NCBI RefSeq assembly: GCF_000758525.1
Contig: NZ_CP009241.1
Coordinates: forward strand, 1,798,001-1,862,000
From: Paenibacillus sp. FSL H7-0357
GTDB lineage: Bacteria; Bacillota; Bacilli; Paenibacillales; Paenibacillaceae
Length of the DNA: 64,000 bases
Direction of reading: 5' to 3'
Both the position numbers and the translations under genes were made by a program. Below the pieces are notes generated by a model that did no database searches, was not told the origin of the DNA, and saw only the letters and a list, made by a program, of their open reading frames with translations. The first letter of the stretch is position 1. Each line of letters opens with the position of its first letter. Shown piece by piece: positions 50,105 through 58,687 of this stretch.

Positions 50105-50944
50105 TCAGCCCTTGACGGAGCCTTGGGCGATCCCTTCAATAATATACTTCTGCATCAGCAGGAAAAAGATGACCACAGGTGTAATCCCGAGCACGAGACC
50201 CGGAAGCGCCAAATCCCACTGCTTCGTATATTGCCCGAAGAAGCTGTAAGTGGCGATGGGAATGGTGCGGAGCGATGGGGCCTGCAGAATGAGTGAAGGC
50301 ATCAGGTAATCGTTCCAGATCCACAGAGTGTTCAGAATAATGACGGTGACGATGATCGGCTGCATCAGCGGCAGTACGATCCGGAAAAAAGTACCGTAGG
50401 GACTGCTGCCATCCACCCGCGAAGCCTCTTCAATGTCGATGGGTACCGATTTGACGAAGCCGTGGAAAAGAAAAACGGTCATTGGCGCACCAAACCCCAA
50501 ATACGCCAAAATCAGACCGGCCGTCGAATCCATTACGCCCAGGCCGCTGACGATCTGCACCAGCGGAATCATGATCGCCTGAAAAGGAATAACCATGGCC
50601 GCTACGAGCGCGATATAGAGGAAGCGGTTGTATCTGCTGTTGTTGCGGACCATTTTATAGGCACACATGGAGCAGAGGAAAGCCAGCAGGATATTGCTGA
50701 TTACCGTGACGACAAAAGAGTTCAGGAAAGCACGCGGGAAATCGGTAGCTTTCCACGCATCGGCGTAGTTGCTCCACTGGAACACGGAGGGCAGCGCAGC
50801 GGAATCCGAAAGAATCTCGCTGTAGCTTTTGACCGAATTGGCCAGCAGGAAGTAAAACGGAACCAGAAAAACAAGCCCCAGTACAATCATCAGTAACTCG
50901 GCAAACAGCAGGTGGGCACTGAATTTTTTTGCGGTAGTCTCCAT
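50105..50944 (-). CDS. CUT1 sugar ABC permease (MalG type), third system
   Basis: A 279-residue, six-helix protein with the EAA loop IDIEEASRVDGSSPYGTFF followed by RIVLPLMQPI and the ending EGIAQGSVKG. Its ATG at 50944 overlaps the stop of the upstream permease by one base. It works with the genes on each side. Confidence 0.92.
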   Translation of the reverse strand: METTAKKFSAHLLFAELLMIVLGLVFLVPFYFLLANSVKSYSEILSDSAALPSVFQWSNYADAWKATDFPRAFLNSFVVTVISNILLAFLCSMCAYKMVRNNSRYNRFLYIALVAAMVIPFQAIMIPLVQIVSGLGVMDSTAGLILAYLGFGAPMTVFLFHGFVKSVPIDIEEASRVDGSSPYGTFFRIVLPLMQPIIVTVIILNTLWIWNDYLMPSLILQAPSLRTIPIATYSFFGQYTKQWDLALPGLVLGITPVVIFFLLMQKYIIEGIAQGSVKG

Positions 50945-51825
50945 TACAGCTCCACCTCTCTTTTCTTGGTTGCACTAACCTGCAGCAGGGAGATGACGGC
51001 CACAATGACGAAGAAGACCATTGCTTTGGCCGATCCCATGCCGAACCGGCTGATCGTGTAGGCCTCATTGTAAATATTAAGCGCGACCGATTCGGTAGCC
51101 TTGAAGGGGCCGCCTTTGGTCAGCGACAGGTTCAGGTCGAACAGCTTGAAGGACCAGGAGATGGACAAAAATAAGCAAACGGTTACAGCCGGCATCACCA
51201 GCGGAATGGTGACATGGCGCAAGGCTTGCATACGTCCGGCCCCGTCCACTTTGGACGCTTCGATCAGGCTCTGCGGCACGTTGTTGATGGCCGAGATGTA
51301 GATCACCATCAGATAACCCGCATTTTGCCACACGAAGACGATTACAATAGCCCAGAATGCAGTGGCTTCCGTACCGAGCCAAGGCAGATTAAAGAAGGAC
51401 CAGCCGGTGGCCTGTCCCATGGAGGCAAACCCTCTAACAAAAATAAACTGCCAGATGAATCCGAGCAGCAAACCGCCAATGACATGGGGGACAAAAAATA
51501 CCGTTCTCAGCACATTGCGCGTAAATAGCTTGCGGGTCAGCACATAAGCGAGTGTGAATCCGAGCAGATTCGTCAGCACCAGTCCAAACAAAGTGAACTT
51601 CGCGGTGAACCAGAACGAATTCAGAAACGAAGGGTCTTTGGTGAAAATATGTAAATAGTTTCGCAGCCCGGTCCACTCGACATGCCGTGAGATTCCGTTC
51701 CAACTGGTAAACGAATAATAAAGGCCCAAAAAGAATGGAATCAGCACAATAACAAAGAAAAAAAGGGAAGTTGGCCCGACAAAAATAAACTGCTGCATCA
51801 GGCGTGATCTTTTTTTATGGTCCAT
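50944..51825 (-). CDS. CUT1 sugar ABC permease (MalF type), third system
   Basis: A 293-residue, six-helix protein with the EAA loop LIEASKVDGAGRMQAL followed by RHVTIPLVMPA. SWNGISRHVEWTGLRNYLHIF near the N-terminus is the usual MalF-type segment. It is the first gene of the operon. The region upstream is shared divergently with the nuclease-like gene and carries no cre-like site that I can see. Confidence 0.92.
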   Translation of the reverse strand: MDHKKRSRLMQQFIFVGPTSLFFFVIVLIPFFLGLYYSFTSWNGISRHVEWTGLRNYLHIFTKDPSFLNSFWFTAKFTLFGLVLTNLLGFTLAYVLTRKLFTRNVLRTVFFVPHVIGGLLLGFIWQFIFVRGFASMGQATGWSFFNLPWLGTEATAFWAIVIVFVWQNAGYLMVIYISAINNVPQSLIEASKVDGAGRMQALRHVTIPLVMPAVTVCLFLSISWSFKLFDLNLSLTKGGPFKATESVALNIYNEAYTISRFGMGSAKAMVFFVIVAVISLLQVSATKKREVEL

Positions 51826-52027
51826 CGTTCCTCACCCCTCTGTATAAAGTAAATATTTCATTAAATAACCGGATCACCGATTAACCAAACAAGAAAAACT
51901 AGAATTTACCAGATTTCACTCGCTGTTGTGTCAGACAATGGCATTCATTATGGACGGGCTCAAGTGGATAAACAGGGGGAAAAGCCGGTGTTTAGCGGGG
52001 GGGAATTAGCGAGAAAACTATAAGCTC

Positions 52028-52095
52028 TATAATCTAAAAAAACGGACGAAGAACGTCCCGTACTCCATGGCATATTGGGGTGCGGGATTTTTTTT
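52028..52095 (+). promoter_or_regulatory. Leader with -10 box and terminator-like hairpin before the nuclease-like gene
   Basis: TATAAT lies at 52028-52033 with a weak -35. About 15 bases past the expected start, TCCCGTACTCC (52056-52066) can pair, using G-U pairs, with GGGGTGCGGGA (52077-52087), and eight T follow at 52088-52095. The ribosome site and ATG 52117 come right after. This is the arrangement of a transcription attenuator, since no gene precedes the terminator on this strand. A shared end for an unseen upstream transcript is the alternative. Confidence 0.55.
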
Positions 52096-52116
52096 ATGCA
52101 GAGGAGGAAGTTAGGA

Positions 52117-52797
52117 ATGGGTTTTGCTGAAGAACACCAAAAGTGGCTGGATTCTCATAAGAACCGTAGAACAGGAGAACGACTTGACCGGTTGGTGCGA
52201 GGGCACGGGCATGGTGAGAAAATGTTTGTGGAGCGGGTTTGGTGGCCGATTTTTGGTCATATGGATGATCTTCATCCGGAGTACGAGGTCTCGGATTGGC
52301 GGGGCCGGCCTTATTTTGTTGATCTGGTCTGGAAACCGGGACAGGTTAAGTTTGCCATTGAGATCAAGGGGTACGGGCCACATGTGCAGCGGACCGATCG
52401 GACCAGGTACCGGCAGGAATTAAATAGAGAAACTTATCTGCAAATTGCAGGGTATCGTGTAGTCGCGGTTCCCTATGATGATTTGGAATCTGTACCGGAG
52501 CTGACAATTTCTCTATTTAAATCTTTATTGGCTCCAAGCTTGTTGAAGATTGCGGATGGGGAGAGTCGTCCGTACAGCAGGCTGGAGAGGGACATTCTAC
52601 GGATGGCGACACGTTGGAATGGGTTCATCCGGCCTGTTGATCTAGTGAACGAGCTTGGAGTGAATCCACGTACAGTCAAGAAATCTATGAACTCTTTGTG
52701 TGAAAAAGGGAAGTTTAGACCTGTGCTGGCCCAGGGTAGCAATCGAATTTGCCGATATGAATTTATACATTCGTTCATGGATAACGAGCTATGGTAA
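52117..52797 (+). CDS. PD-(D/E)XK nuclease-like protein with C-terminal winged helix
   Basis: A 226-residue protein. The N-terminal half has the nuclease-fold pattern: GEKMFVERVWWP with an acidic residue near 34-40, Asp69 in YFVDLVW, Glu82-x-Lys84 in AIEIKG, then RQELNRETYLQIAGYRVVAVPYDDL, as in Vsr or DUF559-type folds. The C-terminal part (about 155-226) has a winged-helix look (ILRMATRWNGFIRPVDLV, ELGVNPRTVKKSMNSL). I chose ATG 52117 because GAGGAGG lies 9 bases upstream; earlier starts overlap the hairpin. A DNA-binding nuclease or a catalytically retained regulator are both possible. No methyltransferase or other defence partner is beside it. Confidence 0.65.
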   Translation: MGFAEEHQKWLDSHKNRRTGERLDRLVRGHGHGEKMFVERVWWPIFGHMDDLHPEYEVSDWRGRPYFVDLVWKPGQVKFAIEIKGYGPHVQRTDRTRYRQELNRETYLQIAGYRVVAVPYDDLESVPELTISLFKSLLAPSLLKIADGESRPYSRLERDILRMATRWNGFIRPVDLVNELGVNPRTVKKSMNSLCEKGKFRPVLAQGSNRICRYEFIHSFMDNELW

Positions 52798-52931
52798 TGC
52801 CTCTGATATCACCGAAAGTGGGTAAAGTGGTGAAATGAGAGGTAAATGTGCCTCTAATATCACTCCTCTCGTGAGAAGGTACGGAGGTTTGTACGCGGAT
52901 TCACTCACCAGGAACGATTATCAGCTCAGGC

Positions 52932-52961
52932 TTGACAGCCCTTTCATAGTGTGGGTATGGT
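52932..52961 (+). promoter_or_regulatory. Sigma-A promoter for the VOC gene
   Basis: A perfect TTGACA (52932-52937), an 18-base spacer and TATGGT (52956-52961). The start would be near 52968, giving a leader of about 26 bases before ATG 52994. Confidence 0.7.
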
Positions 52962-52993
52962 AGATTGGTCACACTAGAAGGAGGTTGAGGCAC

Positions 52994-53449
52994 ATGTCAG
53001 GAGTTCTCGGCAATCATTTCGTTACGCAGATTGGAATTTTGGTGAATGATATTGAGAAGGTAAGCCGGGCGTATGCGGACTTTTTTGGACTGGCGGTGCC
53101 GGAAATTATCATTACCGATACGGCAGATATTGCCCAGACCCGGTATAACGGCGGGGCGACGGAGGCGCGGGCCAAGCTCGCTTTTTTTGACATGGGCTCC
53201 TTGCAGCTGGAACTGATTGAGCCGGATCATCAGCCGAGCACTTGGCGCGATTACTTGAATGAGCATGGGGAAGGGCCTCATCATATCGCTTTTGTAATCG
53301 AAGGAATGCAGGAAAAGATTATGCTGCTCGAAGGCAGAGGGTTCCCGCTGCAGCAGAAGGGCGAGTATGACGGGGGACGTTATGCTTATATGGATACGTT
53401 CAAGGAATTGAAGGTGCTCGTGGAGCTACTGGAGAACGATAAGCAATAA
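52994..53449 (+). CDS. VOC-superfamily protein, methylmalonyl-CoA-epimerase-like
   Basis: A 151-residue protein with two VOC half-folds. NHFVTQIGILVNDIEKVSRAY starts the first, LQLELIEP ends it, HHIAFVI starts the second and VLVELLE closes it; the His and Glu residues of the metal site are present except that the first is replaced or shifted (HFVTQ). Members include methylmalonyl-CoA epimerase, glyoxalase and dioxygenases; the sequence alone does not decide. ATG 52994 follows AAGGAGG; the TTG at 52985 lies in that site. It is probably a single-gene unit. Confidence 0.75.
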   Translation: MSGVLGNHFVTQIGILVNDIEKVSRAYADFFGLAVPEIIITDTADIAQTRYNGGATEARAKLAFFDMGSLQLELIEPDHQPSTWRDYLNEHGEGPHHIAFVIEGMQEKIMLLEGRGFPLQQKGEYDGGRYAYMDTFKELKVLVELLENDKQ

Positions 53450-53481
53450 ATTAGCAATAAATTAGCAATAAATTAGCAATA
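53442..53481 (+). repeat. 11-base tandem repeat over the VOC stop codon
   Basis: AGCAATAAATT occurs at 53442, 53453 and 53464, with a fourth partial copy at 53475. The stop codon TAA (53447-53449) is in the first copy, so the repeat duplicates the end of the gene into the intergenic region. Confidence 0.85.
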
Positions 53482-53597
53482 GAGTGTAATAGCAGAATAC
53501 ACCCATGCAAATTGATATTCTCCCGCTGTGAATTCTGCCTATTCATGAACAGAACAGCGGCGCTTGGGGAAATTATGCAATAGAGGAGGAGCGAAAG

Positions 53598-54296
53598 ATG
53601 AACATTCTAATTACCGGTGCGGGACGCGGGCTGGGTGTTGAGCTGGCGGCCGAAGCACTGAAGCGCGGGCATGGAGTGATTGCCGGAGTTCGCCATCCTG
53701 ATCAGGAACAGACCGCGCTGTCGCAGCTTGCTGCAACCTATGGAGCCAAGCTGACCGTGGCCGCGCTGGATGTGACGAACGAAGAGGGAATCGCGGAGCT
53801 GGCTGCTAGTCTGAAAGGGCAAGGGCGGACGCTCGGTGCGATCATCAACAATGCGGCGATCCTGACCGCCCGGAATACGCCGGTAGAAGAGCTGGATCTG
53901 AAGGACATGCTGACAACGATGGATATTAATCTGTACGGGCCGATGCGGGTGGTCAAGCATTTCCTGCCGCTGCTCACCGAGCCTGACCGTTCAATCATCA
54001 ACATCTCGTCGGAAGCGGGCAGCATCACCAATGCCTATCCGGGTGATTATCCTTATGCCATCTCCAAAACAGCACTCAATATGTTCTCGCAGCAGCTGCA
54101 TGTGTATTTGCAAGAACGCGGCATACAGGTGCTGAGCGTACATCCCGGCTGGATGCATACGGATATGGGCGGGGAAGAGGCGCCGACGAACCCGCGCAGC
54201 AGTGCCGAGGGCATTATCAGCCTGATCGAGCAACGCCGCGCTCCGGAAGGGCATTTCATGTTCGTGGATTATACCGGCAAAGATATGGACATCTAG
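53598..54296 (+). CDS. Short-chain dehydrogenase/reductase
   Basis: A 232-residue classical SDR. The cofactor loop is TGAGRGLG (residues 6-13), followed by LDVTNEEG, NNAAI, the catalytic Ser in INISSEAGS and the YxxxK pair in YPYAISKTALN. HPGWMHTDMGG follows, as in the group near C-factor/CsgA-type SDRs. The N-terminal pattern without an acidic residue after the second strand favours NADPH. GGAGGAG precedes the ATG. The substrate is unknown; the VOC gene upstream may be co-transcribed. Confidence 0.9.
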   Translation: MNILITGAGRGLGVELAAEALKRGHGVIAGVRHPDQEQTALSQLAATYGAKLTVAALDVTNEEGIAELAASLKGQGRTLGAIINNAAILTARNTPVEELDLKDMLTTMDINLYGPMRVVKHFLPLLTEPDRSIINISSEAGSITNAYPGDYPYAISKTALNMFSQQLHVYLQERGIQVLSVHPGWMHTDMGGEEAPTNPRSSAEGIISLIEQRRAPEGHFMFVDYTGKDMDI

Positions 54297-54456
54297 GTTG
54301 TGATTCTAAGAGAGTCCGATGTAGCAGGGGCTGTCCAGTTAGCCGTTCAACGGCTGCCAGGGCAGCCTCTTTGAGCTAATCGGGAGCTGGCGAGTGCATC
54401 CGTAATCAAGCTGTTTCACACAAATCTCGCTATGCTCTATGCACTCACTCACTAAC

Positions 54457-55788
54457 TTATGAGCCCCGCAGTACCTCAAATTGAAGCTTATAAATTTTGG
54501 TGGGGCGGCCCCGCAGCTTCTCCTGCTTCTGGTAGCTTACATTTGCAACTCCCTTTTCGGTTAACAGGTTCATAATCCGGTTGGCGTTGCGCAGCGTAAT
54601 CCCCAGATGAAGAGCAATATCCTGACTCGACAGCTCATCACGCTTCAGCTTGTGCATGACGGCTATAATCTTTTGAACCTGAAGCGGCGTGATGCCTATA
54701 TGCCGGCCCCATGCTTCGGCTTGGGGGTCATGGGCATGCGTAAACTCCAGACGGTTAGACTCGCCAAGCGGTCCGATGATGCGTTCATCCTCCATAACCG
54801 CGAAGCTGCTAGGCAAGGGCTGCCGCTCTGCAAGCGTTAGCGCGTTTTGCCCATGAAAGCGGGCCTTATACAGTGTCTCCCCGGCTCCCCAGCCAATATC
54901 CACGCGTACAGACAATTGATCGTTCAGGAAAGCCAGCAGTTGGCAGCTAGCGAATCCGCCTGTCCATTTCTCCTCCAAATCCTGCTGAGATACCAGCAGC
55001 TCGAAATAATCTGCGTGCTTCTGAACAATAAGAGGCAGCTCCTCCCGGCCGGAAAAAGTCAGCAGCGCTTTGTGCAGTGTCGCCATAACGAGCACGGCTT
55101 CGGGATCATCCTGCTCGCGCAGCTTGCGGAGCCCTTGAGCTTGAACCTGTCCGACGGCTGTGCGGTTGGCTTTCATTTGCAGCCGTTCTATTTCTTGAGC
55201 CATATGGTTGAACGCTTCAAGAATGGTTTCGTCTGAGGGGAATAAGTGGACAGCATTTACCCCTTGCTCCGTCAGCTTATCGACCAAATTACCGTAGCGG
55301 GTAACGGAGAGGTCGATGTTCCCTTGTTCCCATAGTTCCAAATGAAACCGGAGCATATCTTCATACGACAGCCTGTCCGCTTGCTCTTCAGGCATATAGG
55401 GTAGCAATTCAGGCTGCAGTAATTCTTTTATGCCGAGAAAGCCATTATCCTGGTCCAGGAAGTCAACAGCCATTCGCGAGCTGCGCAGCTCCGGATGAGC
55501 CGAGTGGGCTTGAAACATCAGTTTATAGAAGTCGCGTTCCGTAACATCCAAGTAGCTCATCCGGATAGGATACGGGCCGTTGATCTCCTTCTGCAAAGCT
55601 AAATAAGCAAGTTCTCCACCAAAAATAACAGCGTCCAGCGTCATCGGCCGGGACAAATAAAGGGCTGTGATTTCTTCCAGCGAGCGGTAAGGGAGCAGAG
55701 TCAGCTCGCATAACTGCTCCAGCTGTCCTTGCACCTGCTTCAGGCGTTTCACCGAGTGCTCCGCTACAATAAAACCGATTTTTAACAT
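54457..55788 (-). CDS. Transcriptional regulator with C-terminal winged helix, divergent from M20 hydrolase
   Basis: A 443-residue soluble protein. The C-terminal part (about 370-440) has a winged-helix pattern: QKIIAVMHKLKRDELSSQDI, ALHLGITLRNANRIMNLLTEKG and the wing GRPTKIYKLQF. The N-terminal region opens with LKIGFIVAEHSVKRL and TLDAVIFGGELAY, which recalls the sensor part of PrpR-type regulators, but no sigma-54 AAA domain is present. A middle region shows SFAVMEDERIIGP. I know no exact family. Its divergent position, about 105 bases from the M20 gene, suggests it controls that gene in response to its substrate or product. Confidence 0.7.
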   Translation of the reverse strand: MLKIGFIVAEHSVKRLKQVQGQLEQLCELTLLPYRSLEEITALYLSRPMTLDAVIFGGELAYLALQKEINGPYPIRMSYLDVTERDFYKLMFQAHSAHPELRSSRMAVDFLDQDNGFLGIKELLQPELLPYMPEEQADRLSYEDMLRFHLELWEQGNIDLSVTRYGNLVDKLTEQGVNAVHLFPSDETILEAFNHMAQEIERLQMKANRTAVGQVQAQGLRKLREQDDPEAVLVMATLHKALLTFSGREELPLIVQKHADYFELLVSQQDLEEKWTGGFASCQLLAFLNDQLSVRVDIGWGAGETLYKARFHGQNALTLAERQPLPSSFAVMEDERIIGPLGESNRLEFTHAHDPQAEAWGRHIGITPLQVQKIIAVMHKLKRDELSSQDIALHLGITLRNANRIMNLLTEKGVANVSYQKQEKLRGRPTKIYKLQFEVLRGS

Positions 55789-55893
55789 GTGCTCACGTCC
55801 AATCTTTACTCGTATTCATTGAATAGGCCTCTTAAGTATACTATAATTTTGGAAAAGGTAATAATACGTCCAAAAATATACCGGAGGTGCATC

Positions 55894-57327
55894 TTGAAGA
55901 ACATACGTGAGGAGCAGCAAGCTGATTATGATTGGTTGGCGGATAGGATTGAGCATAAGCGGGAAATGTTTACGCAACTAAGCGATCAAATCTGGGGATT
56001 GGCAGAAACCAAGTTCGAAGAGTTTGAGTCGGCGGGTCTGCTGGCAGATCAGCTGGAGCTGTCCGGCTTCCGGGTCGAGCGTCATGGCGGGGGTCTTCCA
56101 ACCGCATTTATCGGTACGTATGGCTCGGGAAGTCCGGTTATTGCCGTATTGGGGGAATTCGACGCGTTGCCAAATATGAGCCAGCAGGCGGGTGTAACGG
56201 TTGAACAGGCGCTTCAGAACAAGGGGAACGGCCACGGCTGCGGCCATCATCTGCTTGGAACGGGCTCACTGGCAGCCGTTATCGCCGTTAAGGAATATAT
56301 GGACAAGAAGGGGCTTCCGGGAACGATCCGTTACTACGGCTGTCCGGCTGAGGAAGGCGGATCCGGCAAAACCTTCATGGTACGCGAAGGCCTCTTCGAT
56401 GATGTGGATGCGGCCTTAACCTGGCATCCGGGCTATAACAATGCAGTGGTGTCACAAACGTCATCGGCCAATGTCCAGCTCCGCTACAGGTTCCAAGGCA
56501 AAAGTGCACACGCCGGCATAAGTCCTCATAAGGGAAGAAGCGCCCTGGATGCCGTGGAATTGATGAACGTGGGGGCCAATTACTTGAGGGAGCATATCCC
56601 GCCGGGAGCACGGTTCCATTACGCGGTGACCGAGACGGGCGGACATTTCCCGAACGTGGTGCAGGCCGTAGCCGAGGTTGTTTATTTAATTCGCGCACCG
56701 GAAATGCAGCAGGTGAACGAGATTTATCAGCGAATAAACGATGTGGCGAAGGGGGCGGCGTTGATGACCGGAACAGAAGTGGACATTCAATTCGAAAAGG
56801 CTTGCTCCAATCTCATTCCAAACGTAACGCTGGAAGAGGTTATGTATCGATGTTTCACAAATTTGGGCATACCTGCGTTTACAGAGGACGAGCAAAGCTA
56901 TGCAAGCGAAATCTTAACAACGCTGGAGCCTGTACAGACAGGGGCTGTGAACGGGGGAGGACTGCTGAAAACGCTTGACCCATACGAACCTGTCAGCGGA
57001 ATAATGTTAGGCTCTACTGACGTATCGGATGTAAGCTGGGTTGTGCCGACGGCTCAGCTGGAGACCGTCTGCTACGCGTCGGAAACGCCATTTCATTCCT
57101 GGCAGATGGTGGCGCAAGGGATGACCTCAGCCAGCCATAAGGGCATGCTGCATGCAGCAAAGGTCATGGCTGCAACCGCAGTCGAACTGCTTATGCACCA
57201 TGACATTCTGGAAGAAGCGAAGCAGGAGCTTAGAAACCGGGGCGGCATGGAAGGTTATACCTGCCCGATTCCCGCTCATGTCAATCCACCGGTGAAGGAA
57301 CGGTTATTCCGGCAGCAGCCTGAATAA
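55894..57327 (+). CDS. M20 family amidohydrolase, AbgB-like
   Basis: A 477-residue metallohydrolase. The metal-binding motifs are GEFDAL, GHGCGHHLLG, PAEEGGSGKTFM and WHPG, all as in the AbgB/aminobenzoyl-glutamate hydrolase group, followed by a dimerisation domain (about 190-310, GKSAHAGISPHKGRSA) and the closing GMTSASHKGMLHAAK. The start is TTG 55894, where GGAGG is 6 bases upstream; the longer frame from 55789 lacks a ribosome site. AbgB in E. coli acts with AbgA; no AbgA or AbgT-like gene is seen. It may cleave another N-acyl amino acid. Its divergent regulator and the downstream hydrolase operon hint at amide catabolism. Confidence 0.85.
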   Translation: MKNIREEQQADYDWLADRIEHKREMFTQLSDQIWGLAETKFEEFESAGLLADQLELSGFRVERHGGGLPTAFIGTYGSGSPVIAVLGEFDALPNMSQQAGVTVEQALQNKGNGHGCGHHLLGTGSLAAVIAVKEYMDKKGLPGTIRYYGCPAEEGGSGKTFMVREGLFDDVDAALTWHPGYNNAVVSQTSSANVQLRYRFQGKSAHAGISPHKGRSALDAVELMNVGANYLREHIPPGARFHYAVTETGGHFPNVVQAVAEVVYLIRAPEMQQVNEIYQRINDVAKGAALMTGTEVDIQFEKACSNLIPNVTLEEVMYRCFTNLGIPAFTEDEQSYASEILTTLEPVQTGAVNGGGLLKTLDPYEPVSGIMLGSTDVSDVSWVVPTAQLETVCYASETPFHSWQMVAQGMTSASHKGMLHAAKVMAATAVELLMHHDILEEAKQELRNRGGMEGYTCPIPAHVNPPVKERLFRQQPE

Positions 57328-57382
57328 CGCTGATGAGATGGCTGCACAGCAGTGCAGCCAACCCGGTTTATGAACAATAATC

Positions 57383-57446
57383 AAAAGCAGCATTCTATCT
57401 GTATGCTCCCTGGCAAGGGAACATACGGCAGAATGCTGCTTTTTTT
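57383..57446. terminator. Extended bidirectional hairpin terminator with GCAGAATGC core
   Basis: AAAAGCAGCATTCT (57383-57396) pairs with AGAATGCTGCTTTT (57430-57443) and the inside also folds (GTATGCTCCC with GGGAACATAC, one mismatch). A T run follows to 57446. It separates convergent genes and shares its core with the palindrome at 48709. Confidence 0.85.
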
Positions 57447-57477
57447 CCTTCTATATATACATACAAGCATATAAGGA

Positions 57478-58047
57478 TTACAGAGATAGAGCGAGAACCT
57501 GCTCCGTAGTTATGTTAGCACCGGTCTGCAGATATTCCATGTTCTTGAGCGCCATGTTATGTGCCTGATGACTGGTGCCGATTACGGCGTCTGATACGAC
57601 ATGAAAGTGATAGTCATGCTGGTGTGCATCAACGGCTGTGAAGCGGACGCAGATGTCTGTCATGCCGCCGATGAGGAATAGGCGTTTGACGCCTAGGCAG
57701 CGGAGCAGCAGGTCGAGGTCAGTCGCGAAGAAGCCGCTGTACCGCCGTTTGGTAATAATATATTCGCCTTCGATTGGCGCGGTCGACGGATGGAATTCTT
57801 CGGCCGGAGTGCCTTCCAGGCAGTGAATCTTCTCCACACCGTCGAGCTCGCGCCCGAAATCGCTGAGGTCGGCGCGGTGAAGCTCGCGGATTTGGATGAC
57901 TGGCAGACCCAGCTCACGGAAATGCTTGATAACCTTGGGCGAGTTCAGCATACAAGTGCCGCCCTCCATGACGGGAATGGCATCGCTCTCCATGTCGTTC
58001 TGGATGTCTACGACGATGAGGGCGCTATGTTCAGGTATTTTGTTCAT
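57478..58047 (-). CDS. Cysteine hydrolase, isochorismatase-like (second of a tandem pair)
   Basis: A 189-residue enzyme. The catalytic triad is Asp14 in IVVDIQND, the Lys in ITKRRYSGFF (near 99) and the Cys in GGMTDICVRFTAVDAH (near 132). RELHRADLSDFGRELDG and HCLEGT lie between them, as in amidases of the ureidoacrylate, biuret or carbamoyl-amide hydrolase type. A cis-peptide-forming stretch before the Cys is also present. AAGGAG lies before the ATG. It is close in sequence and equal in length to the gene at 58075, by eye well over half identical, so one arose by duplication. The substrate is unknown. Confidence 0.88.
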   Translation of the reverse strand: MNKIPEHSALIVVDIQNDMESDAIPVMEGGTCMLNSPKVIKHFRELGLPVIQIRELHRADLSDFGRELDGVEKIHCLEGTPAEEFHPSTAPIEGEYIITKRRYSGFFATDLDLLLRCLGVKRLFLIGGMTDICVRFTAVDAHQHDYHFHVVSDAVIGTSHQAHNMALKNMEYLQTGANITTEQVLALSL

Positions 58048-58074
58048 AAGAAATCTCCTTTCATTTTCCTGATT

Positions 58075-58644
58075 TTAGTTAAATAAATCCTCGACAGAGA
58101 TGATCGAGCCAGTTTGAAAGTATTCAATGTTGTCTAGTGCGGCTTGAGCTACTTCGTCACTGCTTGGCGTGCCAACAGCTTCTTTGAACACATGCACATG
58201 ATAGTTGTATTGATGCGCGTCTACCGCAGTATAATGCACACAAATGTCTGTCATGCCCCCAACCAGGAACAGGTGCTCAGCCTTGAGGCCGCGCAGCAGA
58301 ATTTCCAGGTCAGTGCCGAAGAAGGCACTATAGCGGCGTTTGTCGACCGTGTATTCTCCTTCGATGGGTGCTGTAGGCTCATAATAGGTGGCTTCGGGAT
58401 TCCCTTCCACACAATGGATATTCTCGGCGCCGTCAAGCTCCCGGCCAAAGTCGATCAGGTCTTTGCGGTGAATCTCGCGAATATGCACAATCGGCACATC
58501 GCCGCGTGTGCGGAAATATTCAGTTACGCGTTCCACGTTTTTGAGATAAGCCTGTCTTTGTGGAGTCAGGCCGCGCGATTTTGCAGGATCCGAGTTCTGC
58601 ACATCAATCAGGATGTACACGCTATGTTCGGGTATCGTAATCAT
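58075..58644 (-). CDS. Cysteine hydrolase, isochorismatase-like (first of a tandem pair)
   Basis: A 189-residue paralogue of the next gene. The triad is Asp in LIDVQNSD, Lys in VDKRRYSAFF and Cys in GGMTDICVHYTAVDAH. REIHRKDLIDFGRELDG and HCVEGNP are shared. The N-terminal loop (AKSRGLTPQRQAYLKN) differs clearly from that of its partner, as does the end, so the two probably act on related but different amides. GGAGG is 9 bases before the ATG. It follows the binding protein of an ABC importer by 43 bases and is likely in the same transcript. Confidence 0.88.
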   Translation of the reverse strand: MITIPEHSVYILIDVQNSDPAKSRGLTPQRQAYLKNVERVTEYFRTRGDVPIVHIREIHRKDLIDFGRELDGAENIHCVEGNPEATYYEPTAPIEGEYTVDKRRYSAFFGTDLEILLRGLKAEHLFLVGGMTDICVHYTAVDAHQYNYHVHVFKEAVGTPSSDEVAQAALDNIEYFQTGSIISVEDLFN

Positions 58645-58687
58645 TAAGGATCGCCTCCGGTTATAATAATAGTTTACGGGCTAGCAG

